A stretch of 64,000 nucleotides of DNA from Staphylococcus sp. KG4-3 (GTDB lineage: Bacteria; Bacillota; Bacilli; Staphylococcales; Staphylococcaceae): positions 1,488,001-1,552,000 of the forward strand of contig NZ_CP166245.1 of the NCBI RefSeq assembly GCF_033597815.2, written 5' to 3'. The first letter of the stretch is position 1. Each line of letters begins with the position of its first letter. The position numbers and the translations under genes were made by a program. Under the pieces are notes generated by a model. The model was not told where the DNA came from, ran no database searches, and worked only from the letters and a program-made list of their open reading frames with translations. Below are positions 12,268-21,292 of the stretch, one piece after another.

Positions 12268-14043
12268 TTAACTATTGTCGTCTTCAATTTCTGGTTTAGG
12301 TAAGGAAATGATAAAAGTAGTCCCTTTCCCTAATTTGCTTTTTACATCAATAGTACCGCCATGAGAATCAATAATCATACGACATATAAATAATCCCAAC
12401 CCAGTTCCTTGTTTACCACGCTTACGTGCAGTATCTACTTTGTAAAAGCGATCAAAAACTTGTTGCAAATGTTCGGGTGCGATACCAGAACCGGTGTCGG
12501 ATATATATAATATTTGTTCTGAATTAGTTTCACTTACCTCTATGTTGAGTGTATCTCCAGGTTCAGTATATCTAGATGCATTATCTATTAAATTAGTTAA
12601 CACTTGTTCAATTCTGTCCGAATCAAAATACCATAAACGTTGTTGTGTATCTGGATTTAAACGCATATTTAATTCTAAATCCTTAGCATGCTTTTGATAT
12701 TTTTGTTGCATTTTGTTGAGTAATGAATCAATTGGTTGTACAACTTTATTTACAGTTAAACCTTCAGCATCCATTCGCGCTACATTTAATAATTCATTGA
12801 CCAACCTATTCAATCTTTTAGTTTCATCTAAGACGATAGATAATGATTCGTGAATTTCATCAGGCTCAGTTACGATACCATCAACAATAGATTCAGTATA
12901 TCCTTGTAATAAGGATATAGGCGTACGTAATTCGTGAGAAACATTTGCAATAAAATCTTTTTTCATTTGATCCATATTATGCTCGTTTGTCATATCACGA
13001 ATTATGGCTACGATACCACTTCTACCATCAGGCTGTATTTGCTCTATATAGCTAGTAATAATAACAAAATAACGTGTATTGATTTCATAAACTTCAAATT
13101 GCGTTTTTTTGCTACTAAATGTAAGCTCATTTTGTTCATCTAATTTCTCTAACGCATATTCATCTAACATTCGTAAAATTGTATTGGCTAATTTATTAGA
13201 GATAATAATTTCTTTTTGGTCATTAAATCCTAAAACGCCTTCAACCATGGAGTTAATTAGACTATCACGAATATTTTTAGAGGATGACAATGCGTCAATA
13301 TGCTGTTGAATTTCAGAACTCATTGTATTAAATGTACGTGATAATTCACCAATTTCATCTTTAGAGTTAACTGGTACAACTTGAGCATAATCACCTTTGG
13401 AAACTTTTAGTGCTTGCGTTCTTAGATTACGTAGTGGTTTTGTTATACGTGACGATAAGAAGAATGCAAATACAGTTGTTATTGCTAAAAAGATGATAGC
13501 AGTGATTAAGATAATTACTGTAATAACATTATTGGTTTCTTCTATTGTCTTTAAGTCTTGATAGATAAATACGCCACTATATTTACTATTCGAACTATTT
13601 GATGCTTCGATATTTTTCGTTGGATAACCAATTAACACATATGTTCGTTGCTTATTATTAAAACTGACCGTCACATGTTCTGAAATTTGTTTGCCATGGT
13701 CAAAGACGCGATCATAATCTTTGTTATTTTTAATTTCTTTGAACATTTCATTTTTTGTAACATCATTGTCGTGGTTATCTTTATGCTTATCATTCATTAT
13801 GATAAGACCTACAGGGCCTTCAATTAATTTTCGACTGTGTTCGATAGCAGTAGCTCTATCGTCAGAACTTTCAACAAGTTGGCTTATCCTTTTGGCGTCT
13901 TTTAATAAAGAATCTTCTGTTTCTTGAGTGAAATAAGACTGTATAAACGTTATAAGAGCTGCACTTAATAGAATTAAAACTGTAGTTACTATAAATATTA
14001 TAGTTAACCACAGTTTTACAACTACACTATTAAGTAGGTTCAT
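12268..14043 (-). CDS. srrB: Sensor histidine kinase SrrB (respiratory response)
   Basis: SrrB is the membrane kinase that, with SrrA, controls respiration, anaerobic growth and nitric oxide resistance in staphylococci. The domains in order are a transmembrane helix at about 9-33, an extracellular region, a second helix at about 173-196, HAMP to about 250, a PAS-like region, HisKA with phospho-acceptor His370 (SHELRTP), and an HATPase domain with DNAS and GTGLGL motifs. I prefer the ATG at 14043 (591 residues, product MNLLNSVVVKLW), which overlaps the srrA stop by 14 bp; a TTG at 14061 has no ribosome site. The only cysteine is in GLFICRM, unlike S. aureus SrrB. Confidence 0.94.
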   Translation of the reverse strand: MNLLNSVVVKLWLTIIFIVTTVLILLSAALITFIQSYFTQETEDSLLKDAKRISQLVESSDDRATAIEHSRKLIEGPVGLIIMNDKHKDNHDNDVTKNEMFKEIKNNKDYDRVFDHGKQISEHVTVSFNNKQRTYVLIGYPTKNIEASNSSNSKYSGVFIYQDLKTIEETNNVITVIILITAIIFLAITTVFAFFLSSRITKPLRNLRTQALKVSKGDYAQVVPVNSKDEIGELSRTFNTMSSEIQQHIDALSSSKNIRDSLINSMVEGVLGFNDQKEIIISNKLANTILRMLDEYALEKLDEQNELTFSSKKTQFEVYEINTRYFVIITSYIEQIQPDGRSGIVAIIRDMTNEHNMDQMKKDFIANVSHELRTPISLLQGYTESIVDGIVTEPDEIHESLSIVLDETKRLNRLVNELLNVARMDAEGLTVNKVVQPIDSLLNKMQQKYQKHAKDLELNMRLNPDTQQRLWYFDSDRIEQVLTNLIDNASRYTEPGDTLNIEVSETNSEQILYISDTGSGIAPEHLQQVFDRFYKVDTARKRGKQGTGLGLFICRMIIDSHGGTIDVKSKLGKGTTFIISLPKPEIEDDNS

Positions 14044-14752
14044 TATTTGATTTGACTTCAAATTTATATCCTACACCCCATACAGTTTGTATCATATGAG
14101 CAGCATCTTCTGATACTCGATTTAACTTTTCTCTTAAACGTTTAACGTGCGTGTCTACTGTACGCAAGTCGCCATAGAACTCATAATGCCAGACTTCTTT
14201 TAATAATTGTTCTCTATCAAATACTTTATTTGGTGTTTTGGCTAAGAAGATTAATAGCTCATATTCTTTAGGTGTCAAGTTCACTTGATTGCCATCAGCT
14301 AACACTCTGTGTGCATCATTATCTATAACTAAGTGATCAAATTCAATTAAATCTCTTGCATGCGGTTCACTTTGTTCAGCAGATGCAACTTGAGTACGTC
14401 TTAATAATGCTTTGACACGTAACACAACCTCACGTGGTGAAAATGGTTTAACGATATAATCATCAGCACCAGACTCAAAACCTTCTACTCTGTTTGTTTC
14501 TTCACCTTTAGCAGTTAACATAATAATTGGCGTTTCTTTATGTTCTCTTAATCGAGATGCTACCGTGATTCCATCCATTTCTGGTAGCATTAAATCTAAT
14601 AAGATACAAGCATAATCATGTTCTACAGCCATTTTATATGCTTCATTACCATCACTTGCTTCGTGTATTTCAAAAGATTCTCTTTCAAGATATAACTTTA
14701 ACAATCTTCTGATTCTGTCTTCATCGTCTACGATAAGTATTTCGTTTGACAT
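14030..14752 (-). CDS. srrA: Response regulator SrrA (OmpR family)
   Basis: SrrA is the DNA-binding partner of SrrB. The 240-residue protein has a receiver domain with the acidic pair DD near residues 9-11, phospho-acceptor Asp53 (LLDLMLPEMDG) and Lys near 102 (VKPFSPRE), then a winged-helix effector domain with the OmpR signature TVDTHVKRLREKL. The ATG at 14752 is preceded by GGGAGG. Translation is probably coupled to srrB through the overlapping stop and start. Confidence 0.95.
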   Translation of the reverse strand: MSNEILIVDDEDRIRRLLKLYLERESFEIHEASDGNEAYKMAVEHDYACILLDLMLPEMDGITVASRLREHKETPIIMLTAKGEETNRVEGFESGADDYIVKPFSPREVVLRVKALLRRTQVASAEQSEPHARDLIEFDHLVIDNDAHRVLADGNQVNLTPKEYELLIFLAKTPNKVFDREQLLKEVWHYEFYGDLRTVDTHVKRLREKLNRVSEDAAHMIQTVWGVGYKFEVKSNNEPT

Positions 14753-14882
14753 GCATATATACCTCCCACACTGCTACTTTCATATTCAACAATATTATAT
14801 CATAGGTTGGTCTTTAAAAGTGACTGTGACCTTAAAGTTTGTGAAAAAATTCTCATAAGCATAGATGAAGAGAAATTACTAT

Positions 14883-15620
14883 CTATTTACCATGTTCTGC
14901 AAGGTGACGAATTGTTTTAACTTCATGTGGCGTTAAAACTCTACCCTCACCCGCATTCAATCCTTTTAAGTCTAATGGTCCGAATTCAATACGTTGAAGT
15001 TTAGAAACTTGGTGTCCGAAGTGTTCAAACATACGACGAACTTGACGATTGCGACCTTCTGTAATTGTAATTTCAACAAGTGTATTATTTTTATCTTTAT
15101 CTTGATTTTTCACTTTAACAATTGCTGGTTGCGTGACGCCGTCTTCTAATTTTATACCTTGTTCTAATGCTTTAACTTCTTCTCTCATTAGGTAACCTTT
15201 TAATTTAACAACATACTTTTTCTTTATTTTATAGCTAGGATGTGTCATTAAATTTGTAAATTCTCCATCGTTCGTTAATAAAAGTAACCCTGAAGTGTCG
15301 TAGTCTAAACGGCCAACAGGATAGATTCTAGTTTTAATTTCTTTAAAGTAATCAGTTACGACTTTTCTGCCTCTATCATCAGATACACTTGTAATTACTT
15401 GTGCTGGTTTATAAAACAAAATGTATAACTTATCTTCTTGTTCCAGTTTAATACCTTCAACCTCTATACTATCTGAATTTTTCACTTTAGTACCTAATTC
15501 AGTAACAACCGAACCGTTGACTTTAACTTTACCTTCTGTAATAAGTGTTTCTGCTTTACGGCGTGATGTGTAACCACTATTGGCTATGCGTTTTTGTAAT
15601 CTTTCTGTCTCTTTATTCAT
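14883..15620 (-). CDS. rluB: 23S rRNA pseudouridine synthase RluB-type
   Basis: It isomerises uridine to pseudouridine in 23S rRNA (by family, helix 89, near U2605 in E. coli numbering). An N-terminal S4 RNA-binding domain ([21 protein letters not shown]) is followed by the synthase domain with the catalytic motif [13 protein letters not shown] and the [13 protein letters not shown] segment of the RsuA/RluB/E/F family. It has 245 residues. It overlaps scpB by 8 bp. The rluB-scpB-scpA unit is conserved in Firmicutes. Confidence 0.93.
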   Translation of the reverse strand: MNKETERLQKRIANSGYTSRRKAETLITEGKVKVNGSVVTELGTKVKNSDSIEVEGIKLEQEDKLYILFYKPAQVITSVSDDRGRKVVTDYFKEIKTRIYPVGRLDYDTSGLLLLTNDGEFTNLMTHPSYKIKKKYVVKLKGYLMREEVKALEQGIKLEDGVTQPAIVKVKNQDKDKNNTLVEITITEGRNRQVRRMFEHFGHQVSKLQRIEFGPLDLKGLNAGEGRVLTPHEVKTIRHLAEHGK

Positions 15621-16164
15621 TATTTTCTCCTTTTTGGTTCACTAAATTACTGAAGAATGCTTCTATCTCTTCATCTTCTTCATCTGTCGTAGGTAAATCG
15701 TCCAAGTGCTCAATACCAAATACATTTAAAAATAATTCGGTTGTATATAGTTGTTGACTTCTTGAATCAGCTTGCTCTTTTGCTTCTACAAGTCCTCTAG
15801 CAATTAAAGTTTTCACAGCACCATCAGAATTAATACCTCTAATCATTTCTATATCGCTTCGTGATAAAGGTTGATTGTAGGCAATAATGGATAAAGATTC
15901 CATTGCCGCTTGTGATAACTTCATTTTTGATTTTTGTTCAATTAATTTCTCGATATATTCTGAAGCTTCTTTTTTAGTTGTTAATACATAAGTTTGTCCA
16001 AAATGTTGAATCATTAAACCATCAGATTGATATGTATTAACAATTTCTGATAAAGTAGCCTCATCTATTTCTAAAATTTCAAGTAATTGTTTTTTGTCTA
16101 GTCCTTCATCACCAGCTGTGTATAATAATGATTCTAGAATTCCTTTAACGTTCAATAATGCCAT
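15613..16164 (-). CDS. scpB: Segregation and condensation protein B
   Basis: ScpB is a subunit of the SMC condensin complex that compacts and separates chromosomes. The 183-residue product is built of two winged-helix domains ([19 protein letters not shown] and [19 protein letters not shown] are typical) with an acidic C-terminal tail. It overlaps scpA by 20 bp and rluB by 8 bp, an arrangement that suggests tight translational coupling. Confidence 0.95.
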   Translation of the reverse strand: MALLNVKGILESLLYTAGDEGLDKKQLLEILEIDEATLSEIVNTYQSDGLMIQHFGQTYVLTTKKEASEYIEKLIEQKSKMKLSQAAMESLSIIAYNQPLSRSDIEMIRGINSDGAVKTLIARGLVEAKEQADSRSQQLYTTELFLNVFGIEHLDDLPTTDEEDEEIEAFFSNLVNQKGENNE

Positions 16165-16882
16165 AGTTTACCCCTCTTAAAATATTGATATCATCAAAAC
16201 TTTTGGGTTGTTCAATGTTAACAATACCAGATTTGGACATTTCAAGTATTGCTAGAAAATGTGTTACAACCATTTCTACGGGTTCAGTAAAATTAAACAA
16301 ACTAAAGAAATTGAAAGAATCATGCTGCTTTAAACGTTCAGAAACTTGTGTTGTAGCTTGCTGAATAGTAAATGTTTCTTTGTGTATATCAACAGTTTTA
16401 GGTGTATTAAATTCTACTCTGTTTTTTACTTTCTGGTAAGCAATGATTAATTCTGTTAAATCTATTGTGTTTTCTGAATCCCATGTTTCTGTTGATTCTA
16501 AATGTGATAAATCGGTTGGATGTTTTGAAAAATAGTATGCACGTTCTGATTTCTTTTCATTTAGAATTTCTGTATATTCTTTATAGTTTTGATATTCTAT
16601 TAAACGACCGACTAAATCATCACGTGGGTCGTCATCTAACGTTTCTTCTTCATTTGTTTGTGGTAATAGCAACTTACTTTTAATTACAAGTAATTCAGAA
16701 GCCATTACTAAGTATTCACTTGCAATATTTATTTCTAATTGATTCATTGCATGAATATATTGCATATACTGCTCAGTTAATTCCTTCATAGGAATATCAT
16801 AAATATCAATTTCAATTTTTTGAATAAGATGCAATAATAAGTCTAATGGACCATTAAAGGCATCTAACTTTACTTCATACAT
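16145..16882 (-). CDS. scpA: Segregation and condensation protein A (kleisin)
   Basis: ScpA is the kleisin that bridges the SMC heads and binds ScpB. The N-terminus [12 protein letters not shown] and the [12 protein letters not shown] segment are diagnostic. I chose the ATG at 16882 (245 residues, [14 protein letters not shown]) because GAGGTAG lies 5 nt upstream and the length matches the family; an in-frame start at 16921 lacks a site. It is divergent from ypuF, with only about 90 bp between. Confidence 0.95.
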   Translation of the reverse strand: MYEVKLDAFNGPLDLLLHLIQKIEIDIYDIPMKELTEQYMQYIHAMNQLEINIASEYLVMASELLVIKSKLLLPQTNEEETLDDDPRDDLVGRLIEYQNYKEYTEILNEKKSERAYYFSKHPTDLSHLESTETWDSENTIDLTELIIAYQKVKNRVEFNTPKTVDIHKETFTIQQATTQVSERLKQHDSFNFFSLFNFTEPVEMVVTHFLAILEMSKSGIVNIEQPKSFDDINILRGVNYGIIER

Positions 16883-16974
16883 TTTATCTACCTCATATCG
16901 CAAGTTAAGTGCGTAATTCACTAAAATATTATAGCATGTTTATAGTAAACATTTAAATTTGGAGCGATTTTAAT

Positions 16975-17481
16975 ATGGAAAAAGCATTGAAAGATTTTTA
17001 TTTTCACTTTCACACCAATCAACACTACTTTTTATGTCATGACATATTAGAAGAAGCGTGGAAAGACAACGAACACTTTCGTAAAGATGATGCAGTCGTA
17101 AGTTTAATCTTATTAGCGACAGGATGTTATCATTTTCGTCGAGCTAATCATAAAGGTGCTATGAAATCATTTAATAAAGCGCTAAATGTGATCCAAGGTT
17201 ATACTAATGACACAGAATTAGGCATTGAATTAGAGTCTTATAAAGCGATACTTTTAGAATTAATAGAAGCTGCTGAAAATTACGATAATTTTGTACCAAT
17301 ACAACTACCGTTAACACCAAGCATGCAACAAGCTATACTAAAGGATTATCCTAGCTTTACGATGACTGATTATACTATTGAGGACAGTTATATAGTAAAT
17401 CATCATATAGAAAGAGATCGGTCAGAAGTTCAAGCTGCACGTTTACAAGCACTTCGTGAAAGAAGAAATGCCAAAATGTAA
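16975..17481 (+). CDS. ypuF: DUF309 family protein (YpuF-like)
   Basis: A cytoplasmic protein of unknown role with 168 residues. The N-terminal half has the DUF309 pattern: HFHTNQHYFLCHDILEEAWK, then an RRANHKGAMKSF helix hairpin. Conserved His and Glu residues suggest a metal or ligand site, but no activity is established. The ATG at 16975 follows GGAGCGATTTTAAT. It lies opposite scpA, as ypuF does in Bacillus, and ends in a terminator shared with xerD. Confidence 0.85.
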   Translation: MEKALKDFYFHFHTNQHYFLCHDILEEAWKDNEHFRKDDAVVSLILLATGCYHFRRANHKGAMKSFNKALNVIQGYTNDTELGIELESYKAILLELIEAAENYDNFVPIQLPLTPSMQQAILKDYPSFTMTDYTIEDSYIVNHHIERDRSEVQAARLQALRERRNAKM

Positions 17482-17516
17482 TAATGAACTTCCTATTTTG
17501 AATATTAGACATATAA

Positions 17517-17558
17517 AAACACAGGCTAGTTATTCTACGAATAAACTGGTCTGTGTTT
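17517..17558. terminator. Bidirectional terminator between ypuF and xerD
   Basis: AAACACAG and CTGTGTTT close a longer imperfect stem with CTAGTTATT facing AATAAACTGG. It serves the convergent ypuF and xerD genes and touches the xerD stop codon. Confidence 0.8.
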
Positions 17559-18444
17559 ATGCACGTGGATGGAATTCATTATACATTTTACGAATTTGTG
17601 ATTTTGATACATGTGTATACAGTTGGGTTGTAGAAATATCGGAATGTCCTAACATTTCTTGAACTGCTCGCAAGTCTGCGCCATTTTCTAATAAATGTGT
17701 TGCAAATGAATGCCTTAGGGTATGTGGCGTTAAAGATTTGCTAATATTTGCTTTGACGCCGTTTTGTTTGATCATTTTCCATATCGCTTGTCTAGATAAA
17801 GGTTTACCATGCATGTTTAAAAATAATACATCAGTTACAGTTCTTTTTAATAATTGTGGCCTTACTGTATCTATATATGTAGTCAAATAATCGATAACCG
17901 CATCTCCTAATGGAATTATACGCTCCTTGTTTCCTTTACCGAACACTTTAACAAAGCCCATAATTAAATTGATATCTTCAAGCTCAATTTGAATTAATTC
18001 AGAAACGCGCATACCTGTAGCATATAAAAGCTCTAACATTGTACGGTCTCTATAACCGTTATTTTTTGAAAGGTCTGGTGTTTCTAATAATGTTAGCACT
18101 TCATTTATTTCTAATACGTCAGGCAACTTACGATCATACTTAGGTGTTTCAATTAGCACAGTAGGGTCTTTTGCTGCGTACTTTTCTCTCAAAGCAAATT
18201 GGTGAAAACTCCTAACCGTTGATATAAAACGCGCTAATGATTTTGTGGATGCTCCATCATCATGTAAGCGACCAAGGCATAGTTGTACAGCTTGTCTATC
18301 TACAAAGTCAATGTGACTGATTTTTTGAAGTTCTATAAAAGCTTTGTATTTTTTTAAATCTCTACGATATGCACCTATAGTATTTGTGCTCAACCCTTTT
18401 TCTAATTGTATAAATTTCAAGTATTCTTCAATTATATCATCCAA
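17557..18444 (-). CDS. xerD: Site-specific tyrosine recombinase XerD
   Basis: XerD acts with XerC at dif to resolve chromosome dimers. The N-terminal SAM-like domain is followed by the catalytic domain with the Arg in ATGMRVSEL, the HTLRHSFATHLLENGAD box and LGHSDISTTQLYTH, which holds the nucleophilic Tyr. I chose the TTG at 18444, 6 nt after GAGGTG, giving 295 residues starting at DDIIEEYLKFIQ; this is the length I recall for S. aureus XerD. A GTG three codons earlier would overlap the ribosome binding site. It lies 42 bp downstream of fur. Confidence 0.95.
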   Translation of the reverse strand: MDDIIEEYLKFIQLEKGLSTNTIGAYRRDLKKYKAFIELQKISHIDFVDRQAVQLCLGRLHDDGASTKSLARFISTVRSFHQFALREKYAAKDPTVLIETPKYDRKLPDVLEINEVLTLLETPDLSKNNGYRDRTMLELLYATGMRVSELIQIELEDINLIMGFVKVFGKGNKERIIPLGDAVIDYLTTYIDTVRPQLLKRTVTDVLFLNMHGKPLSRQAIWKMIKQNGVKANISKSLTPHTLRHSFATHLLENGADLRAVQEMLGHSDISTTQLYTHVSKSQIRKMYNEFHPRA

Positions 18445-18486
18445 GCTTAACACCTCTATTCATAAAAGGTTTTTGTTCGTACAAGA

Positions 18487-18933
18487 TTATTTACCTTGAG
18501 CTTGGCAATTTGAACATACGCCATGAAATGTTAAACGGTGGTCTAAGATTCTAAAATCAAAATCTTGTTCAACGCGTTCTTCTACTTGAGGTAATAAATC
18601 TTCTTCAATTTCTTCAACTTTACCACATTCCATACAAACGAGATGATGGTGGAAATGTTTTGCGCCTTCTTTACGCAAATCAAATCGAGCAACGCCATCT
18701 CCAAAATTAATTTTATCAACTACTTTAAGTTCTGATAATAACTCAAGTGTACGATACACAGTAGCTAGACCTATTTCAGGTGCTTTGTCTTTTACTTTTA
18801 AATATACATCTTCAGCACTTAAATGATCTTTCTCATTTTCAATTAATACACGTAACGTCGCTTCACGTTGTGGCGTTAATTTATATGAAGATTGTTGTAA
18901 TTGTTGCTTCACGCGATTTAGACGTTCTTCCAC
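18487..18933 (-). CDS. fur: Ferric uptake regulator Fur
   Basis: Fur is the iron-responsive repressor of siderophore and heme uptake genes. The 148-residue product has an N-terminal winged helix (YKLTPQREATLRVL), the GLATVYRTLELL recognition region, the metal-binding HFHHHLVC near 93-100, and two CxxC pairs (Cys100/103 and Cys140/143) for structural zinc. The start is GTG at 18933, with GGGGAG about 10 nt upstream. A Fur/PerR-like operator lies 20 bp upstream of the start. Confidence 0.95.
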   Translation of the reverse strand: MEERLNRVKQQLQQSSYKLTPQREATLRVLIENEKDHLSAEDVYLKVKDKAPEIGLATVYRTLELLSELKVVDKINFGDGVARFDLRKEGAKHFHHHLVCMECGKVEEIEEDLLPQVEERVEQDFDFRILDHRLTFHGVCSNCQAQGK

Positions 18934-18952
18934 GGAAGCCTCACTCCCCTAC

Positions 18953-18967
18953 TAATAATTATAATCA
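18953..18967 (-). promoter_or_regulatory. Fur/PerR-type operator upstream of fur
   Basis: The minus strand reads TGATTATAATTATTA, which matches the 7-1-7 Fur box TGATAATnATTATCA at 12 of 14 positions and the PerR box TTATAATnATTATAA at 11 of 14. It overlaps a -10-like TATAAT. Sequence alone does not tell Fur autoregulation from PerR control. Confidence 0.6.
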
Positions 18968-19036
18968 TTTTAATTTGTATAATGATTTATATATAAAATA
19001 CCAGTAATTGATAAAATACGCAAGTATACGCGTTAT

Positions 19037-19579
19037 TTATTTATAATCATTATAATTAAGAAGCAAGTGTTGTAACGCAATAATAGTTTTAGCGTCTTCA
19101 AGTTCTTTGTTTTTTAGCATGACTTTGACTTCTGATAAAGAATACTGTTCTAATTCAATAAATTCATCATCATCTAAATTCATTTGACCTATTTTTAAGT
19201 CTTTAGCTAAATAAATTGATATTTTTTCATTTGAAAAACCAGGAGATCCATACATCTCAGTTATTAATTCTAAATTATCAGCAATATAGCCGGTTTCTTC
19301 TTCTAGTTCACGTTTAGCTGCTTCTGATCGCACTTCATTTATTTCTAGTTTACCTGCCGGGATTTCTAATAGTGGTTTTTCAGCTGGCTTACGAAATTGT
19401 TTAACAAGCAACACTTTATTCTCAGGTGTTAATGCACAGACTGCTACCGCGCCATTGTGATAAACAAGTTCACGTTTAGATGTTTTACCATCGGGTAATT
19501 CAACATCGTGTACTTCTAAATCAATAATGGATCCTTTGTAAATGGATGTTTTATGTATTGTCTTTTCATATAGGTTCAT
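19037..19579 (-). CDS. nudF: ADP-ribose pyrophosphatase (Nudix hydrolase)
   Basis: It splits ADP-ribose and related sugar nucleotides. The Nudix box is clear, running from GKLEINEVRSEAAKRE to LEEETGY (GX5EX7REUXEEXGU), preceded by EIPAG, which is typical of ADP-ribose enzymes. I prefer the ATG at 19579 (180 residues). A GTG at 19588 lies almost on top of the AAAGGAAC ribosome binding site. It is divergent from the aldo/keto reductase gene. Confidence 0.9.
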   Translation of the reverse strand: MNLYEKTIHKTSIYKGSIIDLEVHDVELPDGKTSKRELVYHNGAVAVCALTPENKVLLVKQFRKPAEKPLLEIPAGKLEINEVRSEAAKRELEEETGYIADNLELITEMYGSPGFSNEKISIYLAKDLKIGQMNLDDDEFIELEQYSLSEVKVMLKNKELEDAKTIIALQHLLLNYNDYK

Positions 19580-19738
19580 TTTAATCACGTTCCTTTTATT
19601 TGATTTGAGTTATTGTTAAGATATATACGGTAGTATGTAGGGAGCAACTATTACAGTTAATATACGCATCAAATTAAGTAATATTGCATATATTGTTTTT
19701 ACACCCTATGATTTAAGTGTATCGAAAGGAGAAACTAC

Positions 19739-20653
19739 ATGCAAAAAAATGTATTAAGAAGTGGTATCGAGATTTCAGAATTAGGTTTAGGTTGTATGAG
19801 TTTAGGTACTGATTATAATGAAGCAGAACCTATTATTGAACGTGCGATAGAACATGGCATTACTTATTTTGATACAGCAGATATTTATGATAAAGGTATT
19901 AATGAAGATATCGTAGGTAAGGCATTAAAAAAATATCAAGATAGAGATGATATCGTTATAGGTACAAAAGTTGGCAATCATTTAGCTGAAGATGGTTCTA
20001 CTTTCTGGGATCCATCAAAAACTTATATAAAAGAAGCTGTAAAAGACTCGCTAAAACGCTTAGGCTTAAACCATTTAGATTTATATCAATTGCACGGTGG
20101 TACTATTGATGACCCGTTAGATGAAACGATTAGTGCATTTGATGAGTTAAAACAAGAAGGTTTAGTACGTGCTTATGGAATTTCCTCCATACGTCCAAAT
20201 GTAATTGATTATTATTTGAAGCATAGTGATATAGAAACGTTAATGTCGCAATTTAACTTAATTGATAATAGACCAGAAGCTTTATTGGATGAGATACATG
20301 CACAAAAGGTGAAAGTACTTGCGCGTGGACCAGTGTTCAAAGGATTATTAACTTCTAATAGTAACCAAGCTTTAGATGATAAGTTTGCTGAAGGTATTTT
20401 TGATTATAGTTATCAAGAATTAGGAGAAACGATTGCTTCTATTAAAGAAATAGAAAGTAATTTAACAGGGTTAACATTTAATTATCTTACTTCGCATGAC
20501 GCCCTAGGGTCAATTATAGTTGGCGCAAGCAGCGTGGATCAATTAGATGAGAATGTAAAGAACTATCAGCTTTCAAGAGATATTAGTTTGGAACAATTAA
20601 AAGCTGCTCGTGAAAGAGTTAAAAACTTAGAGTATAACCAGCATTTGAAATAA
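19739..20653 (+). CDS. Aldo/keto reductase
   Basis: A cytoplasmic NADPH-dependent carbonyl reductase with unknown substrate. The 304-residue TIM-barrel protein has the full catalytic tetrad: Asp45 and Tyr50 (YFDTADIYDKG), Lys77 (GTKVGNH) and His119 (LYQLHGG). The C-terminal IIVGASSVDQLDENV segment binds NADP. The ATG at 19739 follows AAAGGAG. It is a single-gene unit ending at the copy 2 repeat terminator. Confidence 0.9.
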   Translation: MQKNVLRSGIEISELGLGCMSLGTDYNEAEPIIERAIEHGITYFDTADIYDKGINEDIVGKALKKYQDRDDIVIGTKVGNHLAEDGSTFWDPSKTYIKEAVKDSLKRLGLNHLDLYQLHGGTIDDPLDETISAFDELKQEGLVRAYGISSIRPNVIDYYLKHSDIETLMSQFNLIDNRPEALLDEIHAQKVKVLARGPVFKGLLTSNSNQALDDKFAEGIFDYSYQELGETIASIKEIESNLTGLTFNYLTSHDALGSIIVGASSVDQLDENVKNYQLSRDISLEQLKAARERVKNLEYNQHLK

Positions 20654-20673
20654 TGAGCTAAAACTCGTGTATC

Positions 20674-20842
20674 AAGGGAGTGGGACAGAAACCATATTTT
20701 CAAATATAGATTTCGTAGTCCTACCCCGGCAAAGGCAACTAGAATTGAAAAAAGCTTAATATAATCGTATTTTCCCTTCAGTCACCTACTGCCAAATCGA
20801 AAAAGAGCCTGAGACATCTATTTATGTGTCCGGCTCTTTTTT
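20674..20842 (+). repeat. Staphylococcal intergenic repeat, copy 2, ending in a terminator hairpin
   Basis: This is the same design as the block at 4994-5166: GGGAGTGGGACAGAAA, AGATTTCGTAGTCCTACCCC, the shared TAATCGTATTTT and CAGTCACCTAC segments, and an end hairpin AAAAAGAGCC...GGCTCTTTTTT at 20799-20842. It lies directly after the aldo/keto reductase and should terminate it. Confidence 0.8.
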
Positions 20843-20924
20843 AGAGTGATTTTTCAGTTCAGGAAAGGGATTTTCAATGATGACTTGAGTTGACGTACTT
20901 TCAGAAGTCAATCACATGAATTAA

Positions 20925-21292
20925 CGCTCATGCATAAGAACCACTAACTCAATAAATTGAGAGTGGATTAAATGATTACCTGAGCTTTCGCTCATGCATA
21001 AGAACCACTAACTCAATAAATTGAGAGTGGTTTAAATGATTACCTGAGCTTTCGCTCATGCATAAGAACCACTAACTCAATAAATTGAGAGTGGATTAAA
21101 TGATTACCTGAGCTTTTGCTCATGCATAAGAACCACTAACTCAATAAATTGAGAGTGGATTAAATGATTACCTGAGCTTTCGCTCATGCATAAGAACCAC
21201 TAACTCAATAAATTGAGAGTGGATTAAATGATTACCTGAGCTTTCGCTCATGCATAAGAACCACTAACTCAATAAATTGAGAGTGGTTCTTT
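20925..21292. repeat. Tandem array of six 64-bp repeats, each with two hairpins
   Basis: The unit begins CGCTCATGCATAAGAACCAC at 20925, 20989, 21053, 21117 (first base changed to T), 21181 and 21245, an exact 64-bp period. Each unit carries CCACT-AA-CTCAAT facing ATTGAG-AGTGG. TGAGC-TTTC-GCTCA forms a second hairpin across each unit junction. The copies differ by only a few bases. The sixth copy alone has a full outer stem AAGAACCACT/AGTGGTTCTT. There is no credible ORF. It lies between the aldo/keto reductase and the SDR gene. Confidence 0.92.

Noticed and set aside
16465..16683. 72-codon plus-strand ORF opposite scpA
   Set aside because: It is a shadow of a conserved gene with no ribosome site.
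20925..21292. CRISPR array
   Set aside because: The repeats are head to tail with no unique spacers, and no cas genes are near.
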